The notes: generated from the letters alone by a model not told the origin. A stretch of DNA of 64,000 nucleotides from Leishmania infantum JPCM5 (GCF_000002875.2 NC_009392.2:62001-126000); one strand, 5' to 3'. Positions 29,129 to 40,304 are shown, counted from the first letter of the stretch. Numbers and translations are program-made.

Positions 29129-30092
29129 GCTGAAGATGGCGCCGCTCTGACGGGCTATGCGCCACGTCGCCATATTCGTTGCCGTGTCCCGCTTGATGTC
29201 TCTTGAGGACATGGTGGTGGTGGCCTGTAGGTGCTTGATGGTGCCCGTGCGGCAGGCATCACCGCCTCGTCGTACGTGCGATCGGCGCACCACCGCTCTC
29301 CTCTACCAAAGCCAAGGCACGCGTGCATGGGGTCGTCTTGTTTGGATACACGATGGGGCATGCGCGCGTAGCGCCGGTGGCGCACTCCATCGTGGGGCTG
29401 TTCATGTGGGTCGCTCTCCGTCTCTATCGGTGCACGTGCATATATCTCTATCAGCTAGGAGACAGCAAAGCAAGCCATGCCCTGATGCTGCGTGCGACTT
29501 GGTAAGGGTGAAAAGCAGGCGCGAGTGATGAGGGCGGCCCCCGGGATGTCGCCATCCCGTGACATCGGTTACTGCAGAGCCACGACAGAAAACGGGGCGC
29601 TTGGGCCTTATGCAGGCCTGCCGCCCACCGTGCATCTGCCTCCCTCTCCCTCCCCTCTCCCCCTTACCTTGCCCCTGGGGCGCGTCCTCGCAACACGCGC
29701 ATCCGGGCATGGCCCCCTACGCATGCTCTGCACGGATGTGCCGAAGGCATGTGACACTGCTGCGTCTTCCAATCACAATGGCGATGGCTGCCGTCGCGCT
29801 AGTCTCTCCCTCGTCCCGATCGCTCACTCATTCCGCCACTACTTCTCTCTGTGTCTCTGTGTGCGTGTGCGTGTGCGTGTTGTCCTCCGTCGTCGCCTTG
29901 GCGGCGCGGCGCTCGTCAACTCCCCCCGCACAAGATCCGCTCTCTCGTGTGCGAGGTCTCTTCCGTGGTCGCCAGATAGATAGACGTGCTGGCACCGCTT
30001 CACAGCCATGCGTCATCACATCGCTTCCCCCACATCCTTTCGCTTTCTCCTCCTCCTCCTCTCCGTGAGTGCCGAGGTCTTGGCATCCCGTA
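29129..30092. other. Intergenic region
   Basis: No credible gene. CT-rich tracts at 29638-29670 and 30040-30066 precede the next gene. A 60-codon frame at 29323-29505 begins with a non-ATG-dependent start and is ignored. Confidence 0.55.
30068..30069 (+). promoter_or_regulatory. Predicted spliced-leader acceptor AG
   Basis: CTTTCTCCTCCTCCTCCTCTCC precedes GTGAG, 23 bases before the ATG at 30093. Confidence 0.5.
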
Positions 30093-32123
30093 ATGCCGCC
30101 GCGACGAGGCAAGCAGGTCGATCTCGGTGTGTGGGGGCCGCCCCCGCCACTACCGGCATCTTCGACAAGAGCGCCGATGCCAGCGCACGGCGGCGGTGGC
30201 GCGGCGTCGGCCGCCGGCCCTTCGCCGGCATTCCTGCAGCGCTTTGCGAACCGCACGGAGGTGATCGGCAAGGACGGTGCCCAGGCACCGCGAGGCGTGG
30301 CTGCTGCGCCGGCAAGTGCAGATGACGCTGCACCCGGAGCGCCTCCCAAGCGAAGGGCGTTAGCACCACTCCCCGGGTCGAGGAAGGCATGTAGTGGAAC
30401 GCCGGGTACCGCGCCGTCGCTGTCGGCGTCTCCAGCACCGACAACGACGGCGGCCGTAAAGGATGACGCAACGAGGCCGGCGCGGATTCGCATCATGACC
30501 CCGACTGAGCGGGCCCGCCTTGACTCACGGATGCTGCCGCAAGAACAGAGACCCACGTCGTCCCCAGGTGCTGCGCCACATCGCGACTCTCGTCTCTCGC
30601 CTCCTTCCACTCCAGCGGTGTGTGCGGAGGGGAAGGCCGTGGCGAAGTGCGTTCTTGCCCCGTCCGCTGCTGCGGCCGCCGCTGCTGCCTCCTGTGTTGC
30701 TCAGGGGGACGGCAAGGTGGGGAGGTGCAGCTATCCGCTGTTGCCGTTTCGACGTGACGCAGGCCTTCGTCCATGCCCGTCCACAGCGTCGCGTGTCGGC
30801 ACGCCGATGCGGTTGACGCCCATGCAGAGCCCCAGTAAGGCGTCTGCGGCCTCGTTGACAGCGCTAACTGTTTCGACGAGCTCAGAGAGAGCCGAGCTCT
30901 TGTCAGTGCCGCAGTCCGAACACCCCATCGAGCCGCTGGGGTATCGTGAACGACCCGCGCCGACGGCTGCTGCCGCTTCTGCTGCGTCTTCAGGTCACCC
31001 ACAGCACGCGGGGCCGATGAAGGTTCCGTCACCGCAGGCAACGAGGCACCATTCAGACCGATGCCGGCACTCCCGCTCGCTCGCCACTGCGACTGCGGCT
31101 GCCGGCAGCAACAAGTCGGCCACTTACAAGCCGTATTCACTGAGCTCGTACAAGACGCTCATGGCAGATGTTGCGGCGCGCAAGTCTGGCGGTCTGGGGC
31201 CCAGCGACACGGATGAGCAGCGGGCTGCGCGTGAGAAGCGCGAAAGGGCCAAGACGTACGCCAGGCATGCCGTGAAGGTAGCGCGTGCCGCTCTGGCGGG
31301 GGTGGGCTCGTGCGCTGACGAGGGCGAGGTCAACCCCGGCACCATCAACATCTCCCCCGTCTCTTCCTCCGCGCGTGCTGCCAGAGCGAGAGGCTCATCA
31401 TCAGCGCGGTCGTCCTCGTCAGACGCAAGCACGACAGCTACGACTATCACTACTACTTCCACGTCCGCGTCGCGCTCGGCCTCTGCAGAATTTCCTGAGC
31501 ATCGCAGGCAGCCACCGAGAGGCACACCTTGTGCAGCCCCGCCGCCACACGCGACGCCCCCACAGCATGCGATGTTGGAGCCGTCATCGTCGGCCACATC
31601 ACCACGACAGCTGTCGGCTGCTGGAGTGAACGGCGGCGAGGTAGCCTCGTCCTGCTCCGGGGCAGAGAGCACCAACGCCAAAAGCCCGAAATCGGTGCTG
31701 CCTCCGCTCTCGGCACCTCCACGCACGTCGCCAGCAGTCGCCGCCTTCGCCGTGGCGGCCGCGCCACGACGACAGATCATGCAGGCGCGACGACGTCGCG
31801 AGCGCGCCCTGACCTACGCGCGGGAGGTGTCGCAGAAGCGCCGACGGCCAACGCCCGCGGATTTTGAGGGCGACAACTCGGCTTGTGCGGCATCGGGCGG
31901 GGCGAAATCGCGAACCGGGCCAGTCGTCAAGAGCGGCGACACGGATGAAGATGACATGTGGCTGGGCAGGACCGCCGTCATCTCCGCTCCCGGCGCATTT
32001 CGAGGAGCCGATATGCCCGATCCGGATCGGGCCCAGCGTCTGCAGCGCCTGCTGGAGCTGGAGGCCCTGCACGCCACGAAGAGGGAGGCCGTGGAGGGAA
32101 TTCGCCGACAGCTGCGTGCGTGA
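30093..32123 (+). CDS. Disordered hypothetical protein with YKPY and AKxYA motifs
   Basis: The 676-residue product is mostly Ala/Ser/Pro/Thr low complexity. Three constrained islands stand out: YKPYSLSSYKTLM at about 345-357 followed by GGLGPSDTDEQ; a basic helix with KRERAKTYARHAVKVA around 378-400; and a second similar helix RRRERALTYAREVSQK around 567-582. The C-terminus (AQRLQRLLELEALHATKREAVEGIRRQLRA) is a good coiled coil. A YxPY block plus basic helices containing A-x-x-YA recalls ciliary or centrosomal proteins such as JHY; this is from memory and low confidence. The first ATG is 30093, just after a splice signal; the frame upstream opens only with a GTG. A flagellar or cytoskeletal role is a guess. 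Confidence 0.75.
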   Translation: MPPRRGKQVDLGVWGPPPPLPASSTRAPMPAHGGGGAASAAGPSPAFLQRFANRTEVIGKDGAQAPRGVAAAPASADDAAPGAPPKRRALAPLPGSRKACSGTPGTAPSLSASPAPTTTAAVKDDATRPARIRIMTPTERARLDSRMLPQEQRPTSSPGAAPHRDSRLSPPSTPAVCAEGKAVAKCVLAPSAAAAAAAASCVAQGDGKVGRCSYPLLPFRRDAGLRPCPSTASRVGTPMRLTPMQSPSKASAASLTALTVSTSSERAELLSVPQSEHPIEPLGYRERPAPTAAAASAASSGHPQHAGPMKVPSPQATRHHSDRCRHSRSLATATAAAGSNKSATYKPYSLSSYKTLMADVAARKSGGLGPSDTDEQRAAREKRERAKTYARHAVKVARAALAGVGSCADEGEVNPGTINISPVSSSARAARARGSSSARSSSSDASTTATTITTTSTSASRSASAEFPEHRRQPPRGTPCAAPPPHATPPQHAMLEPSSSATSPRQLSAAGVNGGEVASSCSGAESTNAKSPKSVLPPLSAPPRTSPAVAAFAVAAAPRRQIMQARRRRERALTYAREVSQKRRRPTPADFEGDNSACAASGGAKSRTGPVVKSGDTDEDDMWLGRTAVISAPGAFRGADMPDPDRAQRLQRLLELEALHATKREAVEGIRRQLRA

Positions 32124-33471
32124 GAAACGAGGGGAGGCCGATGACGGGGAAGCGCGCTCTGGCGTGTCTGGGACGTTAGTGGTGTCTTCTCACGGTCTCG
32201 CAAACGGACCCCTGCACCGCTTTTGGCAGCGTTGTGGCCGCCGCCGCTTCCTCGAGCGCGCCTCGGAAGCGTTCTAGCTCGGTGGCACTGCTGAAGAGGA
32301 ACCATGGAGTCGTGTGTTGCCGAGGTCGTCGCAGTGACGGTGGTGAAGGGGGGCCGCCCAGGGGAGGCGCGGCGAGCCCCCACGCCTCGGGTTTTCAACT
32401 GCGGACGATGTACCAGAGGGGCCCGAAGATCGAGAAAAAAGGGCAAAAGCGTCACTGACGGTCAGCGGACGCGGAGAGCGACGACTAGAGCGCAGATGCC
32501 AACGGACCAGCGCTGTTGAGAGTTCCCGCGGCATCAACGCCGCAGTGAAGCGTGGAGCAATCCTCATGCCAGGACAAGCATGGCGCATTAAGGATGCAGC
32601 AGCGGAAGACGCAGTGCTCGAGGGGTTGCGTCTGCTTCTCGTCGGCTCTTCCTCTCCGCCTTCATCATCGTCCGCAACGCTGACGTGGACGACGATCGCC
32701 ATGTCTCTGCGCGGTGCGCACGCACAGACACACAATGCGCCCCGTGTCCCACGCTCTCCATGCATGCCTATTTCCCTTCGTTTCTTTTTTCCTTCGCGGA
32801 CGTCTTTGCTTTCCCCTCCCACAGTGTGCTGCACCGCACGCCGCACAGCGTCGTGATATCTGCCGCCCTGAAGTATTCGCTTCTCCTTTCAGGAAACGGG
32901 AGTGCACGGTGCACAAGCCAGCAGCGAGCACCGCCACCACCCAAGCATCCACGCCGACACAGCGAACCTAAAAGGTCCAACACAGCTGTGCTTGCCTTTG
33001 CCGGGGCCGGACCGGAGGGCGGAGGAGAAGGCCACTGCATCCGTTGGCCGTCTCTCTCACGCTTCTCGCTTCTTTGCCAAAACAATCTTTTTCTTGATTG
33101 CTTCGTGACGAGGGCCGCGTCGCGCACCTGTACACGTGCGTGACCGTGCGTCGGGCCATCCGCATACCAAACATCTTCCGCTCCCTCTCTTACCTTCTCG
33201 GTCTGCTCGGGTGTGCGGGTGCCTTATCCACCGCTTTCGGCAAAACGAGAAGCATAGGCAATCGTCTGCAGCGGCGCTTCACGAGTGTGTCGCTGTTGTT
33301 TGGGAGCCCCCCCCCCTCTCCGTTCTGCGCTCGCACACCCTCTCTGTCTGTCCCCACCCCCCTCGCCCGACATCAGCATCCCTGCCCTTTGCTGAGCTTG
33401 CGGCAGTGCTCCCTCCCCTCCCCCGCCCCGCAGGTGCTACTGTCCTCCCTCTCAGCGACGACGGCGTGTTC
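32124..33471. other. Intergenic region
   Basis: No credible gene. Purine-rich to 32560, pyrimidine-rich thereafter, with C-rich runs at 33307-33314 and 33412-33430 just before the predicted splice acceptor. Confidence 0.6.
33432..33433 (+). promoter_or_regulatory. Predicted spliced-leader acceptor AG
   Basis: A long C/T tract ending CCCGCCCCGC precedes AG, 39 bases before the ATG at 33472. Confidence 0.55.
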
Positions 33472-35973
33472 ATGTCAGCGCGATCCAAGGACCCGGACGA
33501 GCGGCATCATGGCAGCCGTGACAGCGTGAAGGCCGCTGCCATGCGAGAGGCGCTCTGCAGTCGTATTCGCACCCTTGGCGCGTCCATCCTCGCCATCACG
33601 CAGTCCGCCATGAAGGAGGTGGAAGAGCTGGAGATGGAGCACGCTGAGCAGCAGCAGCGCCTCGCCAAGCGACAGTCGCAGCGCAAATCGAGCCCGCGTC
33701 CCGGCAAAGCAGCGGCGAAGCCATCGCAACCGCAAAGTCGCGTGCGGCGCACCTGTGGCCATGAGCCCAGGTGCAGCGCTCCGACAGGTGCCGCAGCAGC
33801 CAGCGCCGCAGACAAAAACGAGAAGCGCGCAGAGAGCAGCACTGAGGAGGACAGCAGCAGGTACACTCGTTCGCATCTGTGGCGGGCCGATGCTGCTGTC
33901 ATGGAGCTCTGCGCCGCGGCGGAGGCGAATTTCCAGCGTGCACTCGCCAACCGGGTGTCGCAGGGCCAACGGTCTCTACGGCCCGTCGTTACTGGCGAGA
34001 CCGCGGACGACGCTTGTGCTGTCTGGGGCGACGACGACTGTGATAAAGGCGGTCAGCCGCGCGTGCCGCGCCACTGGCGCCGCGGTGCCCCGCTGTACGA
34101 CCTTAGCAACGCCGCCATCACCTCTCAGTACGGCCGCTGCGTGGACAGGGCCGAAGTTGCGAAAGACGTGCACGACAACGGCGCGCAACCGTCCAACACC
34201 TCCTCTGGCGCTAGGCAGAGAGACGATGGCAGCTTCGTATCGCCGGCGATAACGGCCGGTGGGGCGATACCGCTGGCGGCACGAGCACCCGCGGCCGCGT
34301 CACAGCTGTCACAGCAGGCTGAGCAGGAGGCGCTGGCCGCACTCTACATTGTGCCGGACCAACGCATAGACATCGTTGCCGCTGAGACATCGATCAATGG
34401 AGAGGTGCATGTGGAGGCGGACGGGCGTACTTCGCAGCAGCGTCAGGCGTGGTCGTCGCCCTGCTTGGCCCCGGAGCGCAGCTACTACAATGTCGTCTAC
34501 ATACACGAGTTAGCACATCCGCGCAAGTTGTGCGGCAGCGGCGGCAGTGGTGACGATGCGAGCCTAGGGTCGGTGCGCGGGCAGGACAAAGGTCGCACTT
34601 GCGCGCCTCAGCGCCGGCCGACTTCACGTGTGCTGCGTCGCGGCGCCACCACCTCCAGCACAGCCGCCAACAAGGCAGGCGAGGCGCCGCTCACGATCAC
34701 CTCTTACGTGCAGGCAATGTACGCCGTAAACAGAACCGACGCGGCGGTGCGCAAGCCGCCTGCCAACCCAGACATGGAAGCGACACCTCTCACGACCGCT
34801 GCTCCTGCGCTGATGAGCGGCGATACGGCGCTGGTGCAGCTCGAGCTCTGCGTTCCCGCACAGCGTTCGGGCCGCAACGGCAGCCCGCGGCTCGAGGGGG
34901 CGCCGCTGATGGCGACGGGGACAAAGCCCACTGACGTGAAGTTCTCTTCTTCCACTGCGGACCGCGTGTCCGACTCGAAAGCAGGCACGGCAGTGGCCTC
35001 GACTGTGTCCGCCGCCGCTCAGCACGACGAGGGCACCGAGACGCAGCGGCGCAGTGACAGAAAAGTTGCCGCTCCCAGCACTGTGGCGGATGCGCAGATC
35101 GTAGCGCGCATCGAATCGATCGAGGACTGGCGACGGGATCGCCACGCCGACGTCGAGGAACGCATTCGCCGTCGGCGCCGATCCTCTGTCGTGCCTGCCG
35201 GGTGGCAGGGCGAGTACTACTACTACGCGAATCCTGGAGGTGCCGCGACAAGGGCGGATGAGGTCGGCATGCCGACGTCCTTCCCGGCATCCTCGCCAGC
35301 GCACACCGACGCGACGGCCACGACGGGCTCGAGCGGAACAGCCGATATGGCGGCGACAATAGAAAAGAATGACGCGCACCGCGGCACCCCCCATCAGCAG
35401 CAGACGCAAGGGCACCCGAGCCCTCGGCCTCTGTCACGGCCTTGCGCCGTGACAAGTCCCTCCTTGAGAGGCAAGACGACCACGTGCACGGTGTTGCTAA
35501 GGACACGCCCACAGCTGTCGAAGCCGCTCAGCTCATGGAGCGAGCGCAAGACCGGTGCCGTGACGGATGTCTTGTGGAAGTCCAACAGCAGTGGCGCGCA
35601 GGCGCACCAACCAGCTCAGCCGTTGCATAGGACCACCGCTCGGGGTGCGATGATGGCGACGCCGACCTCGGCGGCCGCCGCTGCCGCGACGTCGACTCTC
35701 TCTTCCAAAGCTGCGCTTTACCCGCCGCTGGAGGTGGTGGTGACGAACACGTACAACTCGATTGAGTGGGCCTTCGGCGGCGCGGCCCGACGCGCGTGCA
35801 CTGCGGCGCCCGACTCGGCACACGGCGAATCGCCGCTTGCGTCGGCATCGTTGCTGTGGGCCGCACACCAGAAGCGCGAGCAGGATAATGAAGAGCAGCG
35901 TCGCTGGAATGCTCGCACGCGGCAGCCGTACGGCGTGGACATTCACGCCCCGATCGATCTTCGAATCTCGTAG
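33472..35973 (+). CDS. Hypothetical protein with N-terminal coiled coil and scattered conserved blocks
   Basis: The 833-residue product has no known domain. Residues about 25-70 form a likely coiled coil (SAMKEVEELEMEHAEQQQRL). Long Ala/Ser/Thr/Arg-rich linkers separate short structured-looking blocks: PLYDLSNAAITSQYGR, ALAALYIVPDQRIDI, YYNVVYIHELAHP, TITSYVQAMYAVNR, YPPLEVVVTNTYNSIEWAF and the extreme C-terminus RWNARTRQPYGVDIHAPIDL. Several share a pattern of aromatic residues amid hydrophobics, as in short linear docking motifs. The open frame continues upstream to 33136 but that part is pyrimidine-rich leader sequence before the splice acceptor, so ATG 33472 is used. Function unknown; a scaffold protein of the cytoskeleton would fit but is inference. 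Confidence 0.75.
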   Translation: MSARSKDPDERHHGSRDSVKAAAMREALCSRIRTLGASILAITQSAMKEVEELEMEHAEQQQRLAKRQSQRKSSPRPGKAAAKPSQPQSRVRRTCGHEPRCSAPTGAAAASAADKNEKRAESSTEEDSSRYTRSHLWRADAAVMELCAAAEANFQRALANRVSQGQRSLRPVVTGETADDACAVWGDDDCDKGGQPRVPRHWRRGAPLYDLSNAAITSQYGRCVDRAEVAKDVHDNGAQPSNTSSGARQRDDGSFVSPAITAGGAIPLAARAPAAASQLSQQAEQEALAALYIVPDQRIDIVAAETSINGEVHVEADGRTSQQRQAWSSPCLAPERSYYNVVYIHELAHPRKLCGSGGSGDDASLGSVRGQDKGRTCAPQRRPTSRVLRRGATTSSTAANKAGEAPLTITSYVQAMYAVNRTDAAVRKPPANPDMEATPLTTAAPALMSGDTALVQLELCVPAQRSGRNGSPRLEGAPLMATGTKPTDVKFSSSTADRVSDSKAGTAVASTVSAAAQHDEGTETQRRSDRKVAAPSTVADAQIVARIESIEDWRRDRHADVEERIRRRRRSSVVPAGWQGEYYYYANPGGAATRADEVGMPTSFPASSPAHTDATATTGSSGTADMAATIEKNDAHRGTPHQQQTQGHPSPRPLSRPCAVTSPSLRGKTTTCTVLLRTRPQLSKPLSSWSERKTGAVTDVLWKSNSSGAQAHQPAQPLHRTTARGAMMATPTSAAAAAATSTLSSKAALYPPLEVVVTNTYNSIEWAFGGAARRACTAAPDSAHGESPLASASLLWAAHQKREQDNEEQRRWNARTRQPYGVDIHAPIDLRIS

Positions 35974-37422
35974 CGCCCTCGCAAGGTTCGCATCGCCGGG
36001 GGTGGAGGAGGAGGGATATGCCGCGCAAGGTGGTGTGCGCGTGTGAAAACCGCCGTGCCGCTATTTCTCGTTTTCGTGTTTTTGTGGTTGAGGACTGGTC
36101 CGTCGCTGTCGATGTGTTTCGCGGGCTCGTTCTCGCTGCTGCTGTTGTGCTTTGCTGTTTGGCTTGCGGATGTGGTGGCGGTCGTCGTCTGGGTGCCGCC
36201 TACGCGCCGAGTTTGCCATTTCAGAGCCTGGCCTAGCCCGACTGTGGAGCGCCACTGGGCATTCTAATCTTCGACGGTTGTGGTTGCGTTGGCGCACGTA
36301 CTCGTCGACCCACCGGTGCCGTCGCTTGGCGATGTGAAGGTAGTGGTGCTGGTGGTGGTGTAGTCGGTGGAGCAGACACATGTCAGGATGCGCTTGCATT
36401 GTGGCACGTATCTGGTGTGTGTGGACGCACATGCTCATAGGTATGTGCCTCCGTTCGCCACTTCTCTTGCTCGCCTTCTCGTGGACTGACCCCGAGCATA
36501 GGCAGATGTGTCTCTATTTCTTTACACTCGACAGTAAGGCGGATGACGTGCGCGCGGCCGACTTCATCAAGCGCCGCTGATCCTGGGCAGGTGGGGGAGA
36601 GAGAAAGGGACACCAAACCGTTCACGCCCGTGCATGGGGTGCTGGCGTGACACTGTGAACATGTCCGTGAGCACACGTCCTCATTGCTTTCTTGCCGGAG
36701 GTGCTCCCCCCTTCCACCCACCCCGCTCTCGACGCGCCATCCATCCCTCTAGCCCACCACTCCGTCCACACATGACGCAGTTTTTGCATGTTCTTTGGTT
36801 GCCTGCTTTTGGCTGCGGCGTTGTTCGTCCTTTCCGGAATCGAAAACGTGCGGTGCCGTGCATGTGTGTGCATGTGTCTTTCCCATCCAGCTCTTTGCCG
36901 TGGTGGCGGCGGCTGTCCGCGTCGTTGCTGCCTCCGCCACCGTTTATCAGGGTGCTTCTTCTCTTGCGTTTCCCTTCTCTTCTTTCAGCATTACCGTCCT
37001 CTTCATTGATCTTCCCTCGCACTTCCTTCTTTGGTGCCCTCGACAGCTCTCTGTTGATGCCTGCGTGTGCCTGGCACCTTCGCGTTGCGCAAGGGCCGTG
37101 ACCGTCACGCGGCCTTAGTCGCCCGGCTCTCCCGCCCTCAGCGTGCGTCTTCTGTAGCGCTCTGTGTGTGTGCGTGTCTCTCTCTCCTATGCGTCGTGCC
37201 GCTTGCTTCCGGACTTCCTGTCGGTCGTGGTGCGCATGGCGGTTCTCGGAGGAGAGAGAGGAGGGATGCTTGCACCCACACCCCCGACACGATTCGCGTT
37301 GGCGTCATACCTACATTGCTTGCATCTCGAGCCTACTCGCCCGCTTCCCTCATCTCTTCTCCAGCGTTGCGGCCTTTGCCCTCTCTTTCTTTCTTGTGGC
37401 TGGAACGCCCGATCAGCGTGCC

Positions 37423-37453
<31 letters not shown>

Positions 37454-39023
37454 TGTGCAAGCTAAGGCACCGAGAGGGCCATACGTAGGCCCCACAGCAG
37501 ACGGTGGCATATGAACGCACGTGGCGGTGTTGGAGTAAGGGAGGGAGACGTGCAGCTGTTGACGCACGTGCGCGCGCGGGTAGGCGGCGGAGCGAGGGGG
37601 GGCCTCTCTTGAGAACATGCTTGCATACGCCTATCGGGCCTAAACAGATACCCACGAGTGCTATCCATCCCTTCGCCCACGCCCCCCCCTCCCCCCTCCT
37701 CCCCTCAGAGCCAGCCACTCCTCCGTGTGCCACGCGCGACCGCCATCACTGACGCCATCCGCATCTTTGCTGACCCCGGCTGTTTGCTTGCCTCGCTTGT
37801 TGCTCTTGTTGCTCCTCTTCCTCTCCAGTGGCTGTATTGTCGGGACCAAGCACGCCCACACGCGCACACGCGTTGCCGATCATGTACCTCAGCGTGCGCG
37901 TCGGCCTGTACGAGTTGTAGCTGCCGCATATCTCTTTTTTTCGGAGGTGTGTGTGTGTGTGTGTGTGTGGTGTTTGTGTGTGGCTCGCGTCGCGCCGTTA
38001 CACTCCTCTTCGAACGTGAGGGTGCTGCAAACATGAGCACGCCGTACGTGAGAGGAAGGTCGGGTGGCGTGGAGGGAAGATGGTGATGGCCGCTGTGACA
38101 AGCCTTCTGCGACTCCTTTTTATCGCCACCGCTCTCCTTGCGAGGCCCGACCGCACCCGCCTCCTTATCTACGTCGCTTGCCTACTCAAGGGGGAGGGGT
38201 TCCAAACACCTGAAAGGAGGAACACGGCCGCCAATCAAGGAGTCACAAGAACAGGCGCACATCCACAGAGAGAGATACGTGGGAGCCGTATTCCTGCAAT
38301 GCACATGTTCGGCGTTGCCCCCCCCCCCGCTCTTCCCACACGGCCGACGATGCCGCACACTGTCGGGGTCTCCACGACGTGTGTTGGGGCTGTGTTTTGG
38401 ACCGCTGCACCAACCTGTCTGCCTTTCCCCTTCCATACCTCTCGCTACACGCAGAGCGGGGTGAGCATACCACCGCCATGCGCACTGGAGTGTGCACGTT
38501 GTAGCTGTGCGCAGTGAAACCTGCTCAGCTGCCCTGCTTCGATGCGCGCACGCACGCTTGCTTCTCCTTTCATGCTGTTGTGCTGCCCCTCTCCTTCTCC
38601 ATCGCTTGCTCTCTGCCCTCATGCCCTAACCCCCCCCCTCCACACTCAGGGCCGCCCCTTCGCCTTCCTGCGTCAATCACCGCCCCACAACCACACGTGT
38701 GCGCTGTACGAGGGGCAGGGGGCACGCACTACACGCCTCTTGTCTGTCAACTGTGTGGGCGCCGGTGGCTTCCGTTCTGAAAACCATCTGATCGGCTCTG
38801 CTCCACGGCTGCCATCGCCGTTCCTTCCTGTGCGTGTGCGTCTGTTGTTGTTTGTGCTTCGGTTTAGGATTTGCGTGGCCACCAGCGTCCCGGTGAGCAC
38901 GAGGGACCCCTCCGCCTCCCCCTCCCCCCAGCGGGCCTCCAAGTTGCTTTCGAAGACGGCGTTGTACTGCATTGTCCGCCACGGCAGCGCGTGCGTCGTG
39001 TCGTGTCGTGCCGTGTCTGTCTC
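35974..39023. other. Three-kilobase gene-free region
   Basis: The sequence is T/G- and C/T-rich with GT microsatellites at 37424-37446 and 37950-37968 and a CT-rich tract before uL2m. All open frames translate to Cys/Val/Leu/Ser-rich noise. It probably represents a long 3' UTR plus the leader of uL2m. Confidence 0.6.
38930..38931 (+). promoter_or_regulatory. Predicted spliced-leader acceptor AG for uL2m
   Basis: TCCGCCTCCCCCTCCCCCC precedes AG, about 93 bases before the ATG. Confidence 0.55.
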
Positions 39024-40304
39024 ATGCTCCGCCGGCAACTTCACCTCTCCGCCATCGGCGGCGTGCCAGCGGCGGCGGCGGCGGTGCTTGCTGGCATAGG
39101 CCCATCCTCCGCGGCGGCCGCCACCGGCACGTTGTCGTCTTCGTCAACCCCTCTATCGGCCATGGCGAGCGTCAGTCCGCTCCTCATGCCCTGCCGTGGC
39201 GTGAAGCTCGTGAACCCCATCGGCAAGCAAGGCAGCCAGCACTACGGCCTTGAGCCGAAGCTGGAAGCGGGCAGGGACACGCAGCTGAAGCACACAGAAA
39301 TGTACGACGGCTACACAGATGACTTTGGTGTCTTCAAGGAGGGTCCGCCGGTGACGCTGCGGCTCGAGTACGTGCGCTCGCCTGATCACGGCTACTCGCA
39401 GCACATCCTGCAGAAAGATATTTGGTCGCCCTTCCAGGTCGGCGCGAACATGATGTCCTACACCCCGCTCTACTATGACTGGAAGGGGTTCTCGAGTCGC
39501 GACTACTTTGGCCACCGCAGCGGCACCAACCCAGGCAGCAAGGTGCTCCTCGGCCACTACCGCCGCGACGAGGTACGCTCGTGGGGCTACCGGATAATGG
39601 TGAATCACAAACCACAGAAACGCATCCCTAAGTGGCTCGCGTGTGTCGTGCACATCCCGCGCAAGAAGACGTTTCTCGGGTTCTTTCTGTACGCCAACGG
39701 CGCGTATGTGGCGGAGCTGCTCACGTACAAGCAGCTGCCGCGCATCATCTACAACAAGGCGTTTCAGGGGTGCTTGCCGACCATTGGGCAGACGGTGTCG
39801 CTGACCGAGGTGACCTACGGAAAAGAGATCCACTCCGTAGAGATGTACCCGGGGCACGGTGGCGTCATCTGCCGGGCGAGCGGAACCGCGGCTGTGGTGC
39901 TGCGCGGGTCGGAGCCGAACCTTGTCCCGCTCCTGCTGCCCTCCAAGGAGGTGCGTCTCTTCGACAGCACGTGCCACGCCGTCTTTGGCCGTCGTGCCGG
40001 CGTCATGTACAACAAGCAGCGCAACTTCAGTAAGCGCAGCATCGAGGAGAACATGCCGCACCGGCCAAAGGTGCACTCCAAAACGAAGCGAGTGTCGAGC
40101 CACCCGGCCGGTGGCGGCAACGGCGGCTCGCCGAATCTGCTCACGCCGCTGGACTGGCGTATTCATCCGCGCAACTGCGTCAAGACAAAGTATTGGCTCT
40201 CCGGGTACATCCTGCGGGGCCGGCAGTACAACCGCAACCAGACGGTGGCCGATCTCAAGTCGAAAACGTACAGCTGGGCGAATCGCGACCCCGTGTACCG
40301 GTAG
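39024..40304 (+). CDS. Mitochondrial large-subunit ribosomal protein uL2m (bacterial L2 family)
   Basis: uL2 binds 23S/12S-type rRNA near the peptidyl transferase centre. The 426-residue product carries an L2 core: an OB-like part (SWGYRIMVNHKPQK then WLACVVHIPRKKTFLGFF), a KOW-like segment (IHSVEMYPGHGGVICRASGTAA, matching the bacterial NIExxPGxGGxxxRSAGT block), LLPSKEVRLFDSTCHAVFG, and the C-terminal SHPAGGGNGGSP loop. In bacteria this loop reads HPHGGGEG; here the second His is Ala and the Glu is Asn. The N-terminus (MLRRQLHLSAIGG) is a plausible mitochondrial presequence, followed by about 120 residues not found in bacterial L2 (about 275 residues long). The ATG at 39024 starts this presequence; the frame upstream has no ATG in leader-like DNA. 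Confidence 0.9.
   Translation: MLRRQLHLSAIGGVPAAAAAVLAGIGPSSAAAATGTLSSSSTPLSAMASVSPLLMPCRGVKLVNPIGKQGSQHYGLEPKLEAGRDTQLKHTEMYDGYTDDFGVFKEGPPVTLRLEYVRSPDHGYSQHILQKDIWSPFQVGANMMSYTPLYYDWKGFSSRDYFGHRSGTNPGSKVLLGHYRRDEVRSWGYRIMVNHKPQKRIPKWLACVVHIPRKKTFLGFFLYANGAYVAELLTYKQLPRIIYNKAFQGCLPTIGQTVSLTEVTYGKEIHSVEMYPGHGGVICRASGTAAVVLRGSEPNLVPLLLPSKEVRLFDSTCHAVFGRRAGVMYNKQRNFSKRSIEENMPHRPKVHSKTKRVSSHPAGGGNGGSPNLLTPLDWRIHPRNCVKTKYWLSGYILRGRQYNRNQTVADLKSKTYSWANRDPVYR

Noticed and set aside
39153..40166. 337-codon open frame on the minus strand
   Set aside because: Shadow of uL2m, His/Arg-rich, no family features.
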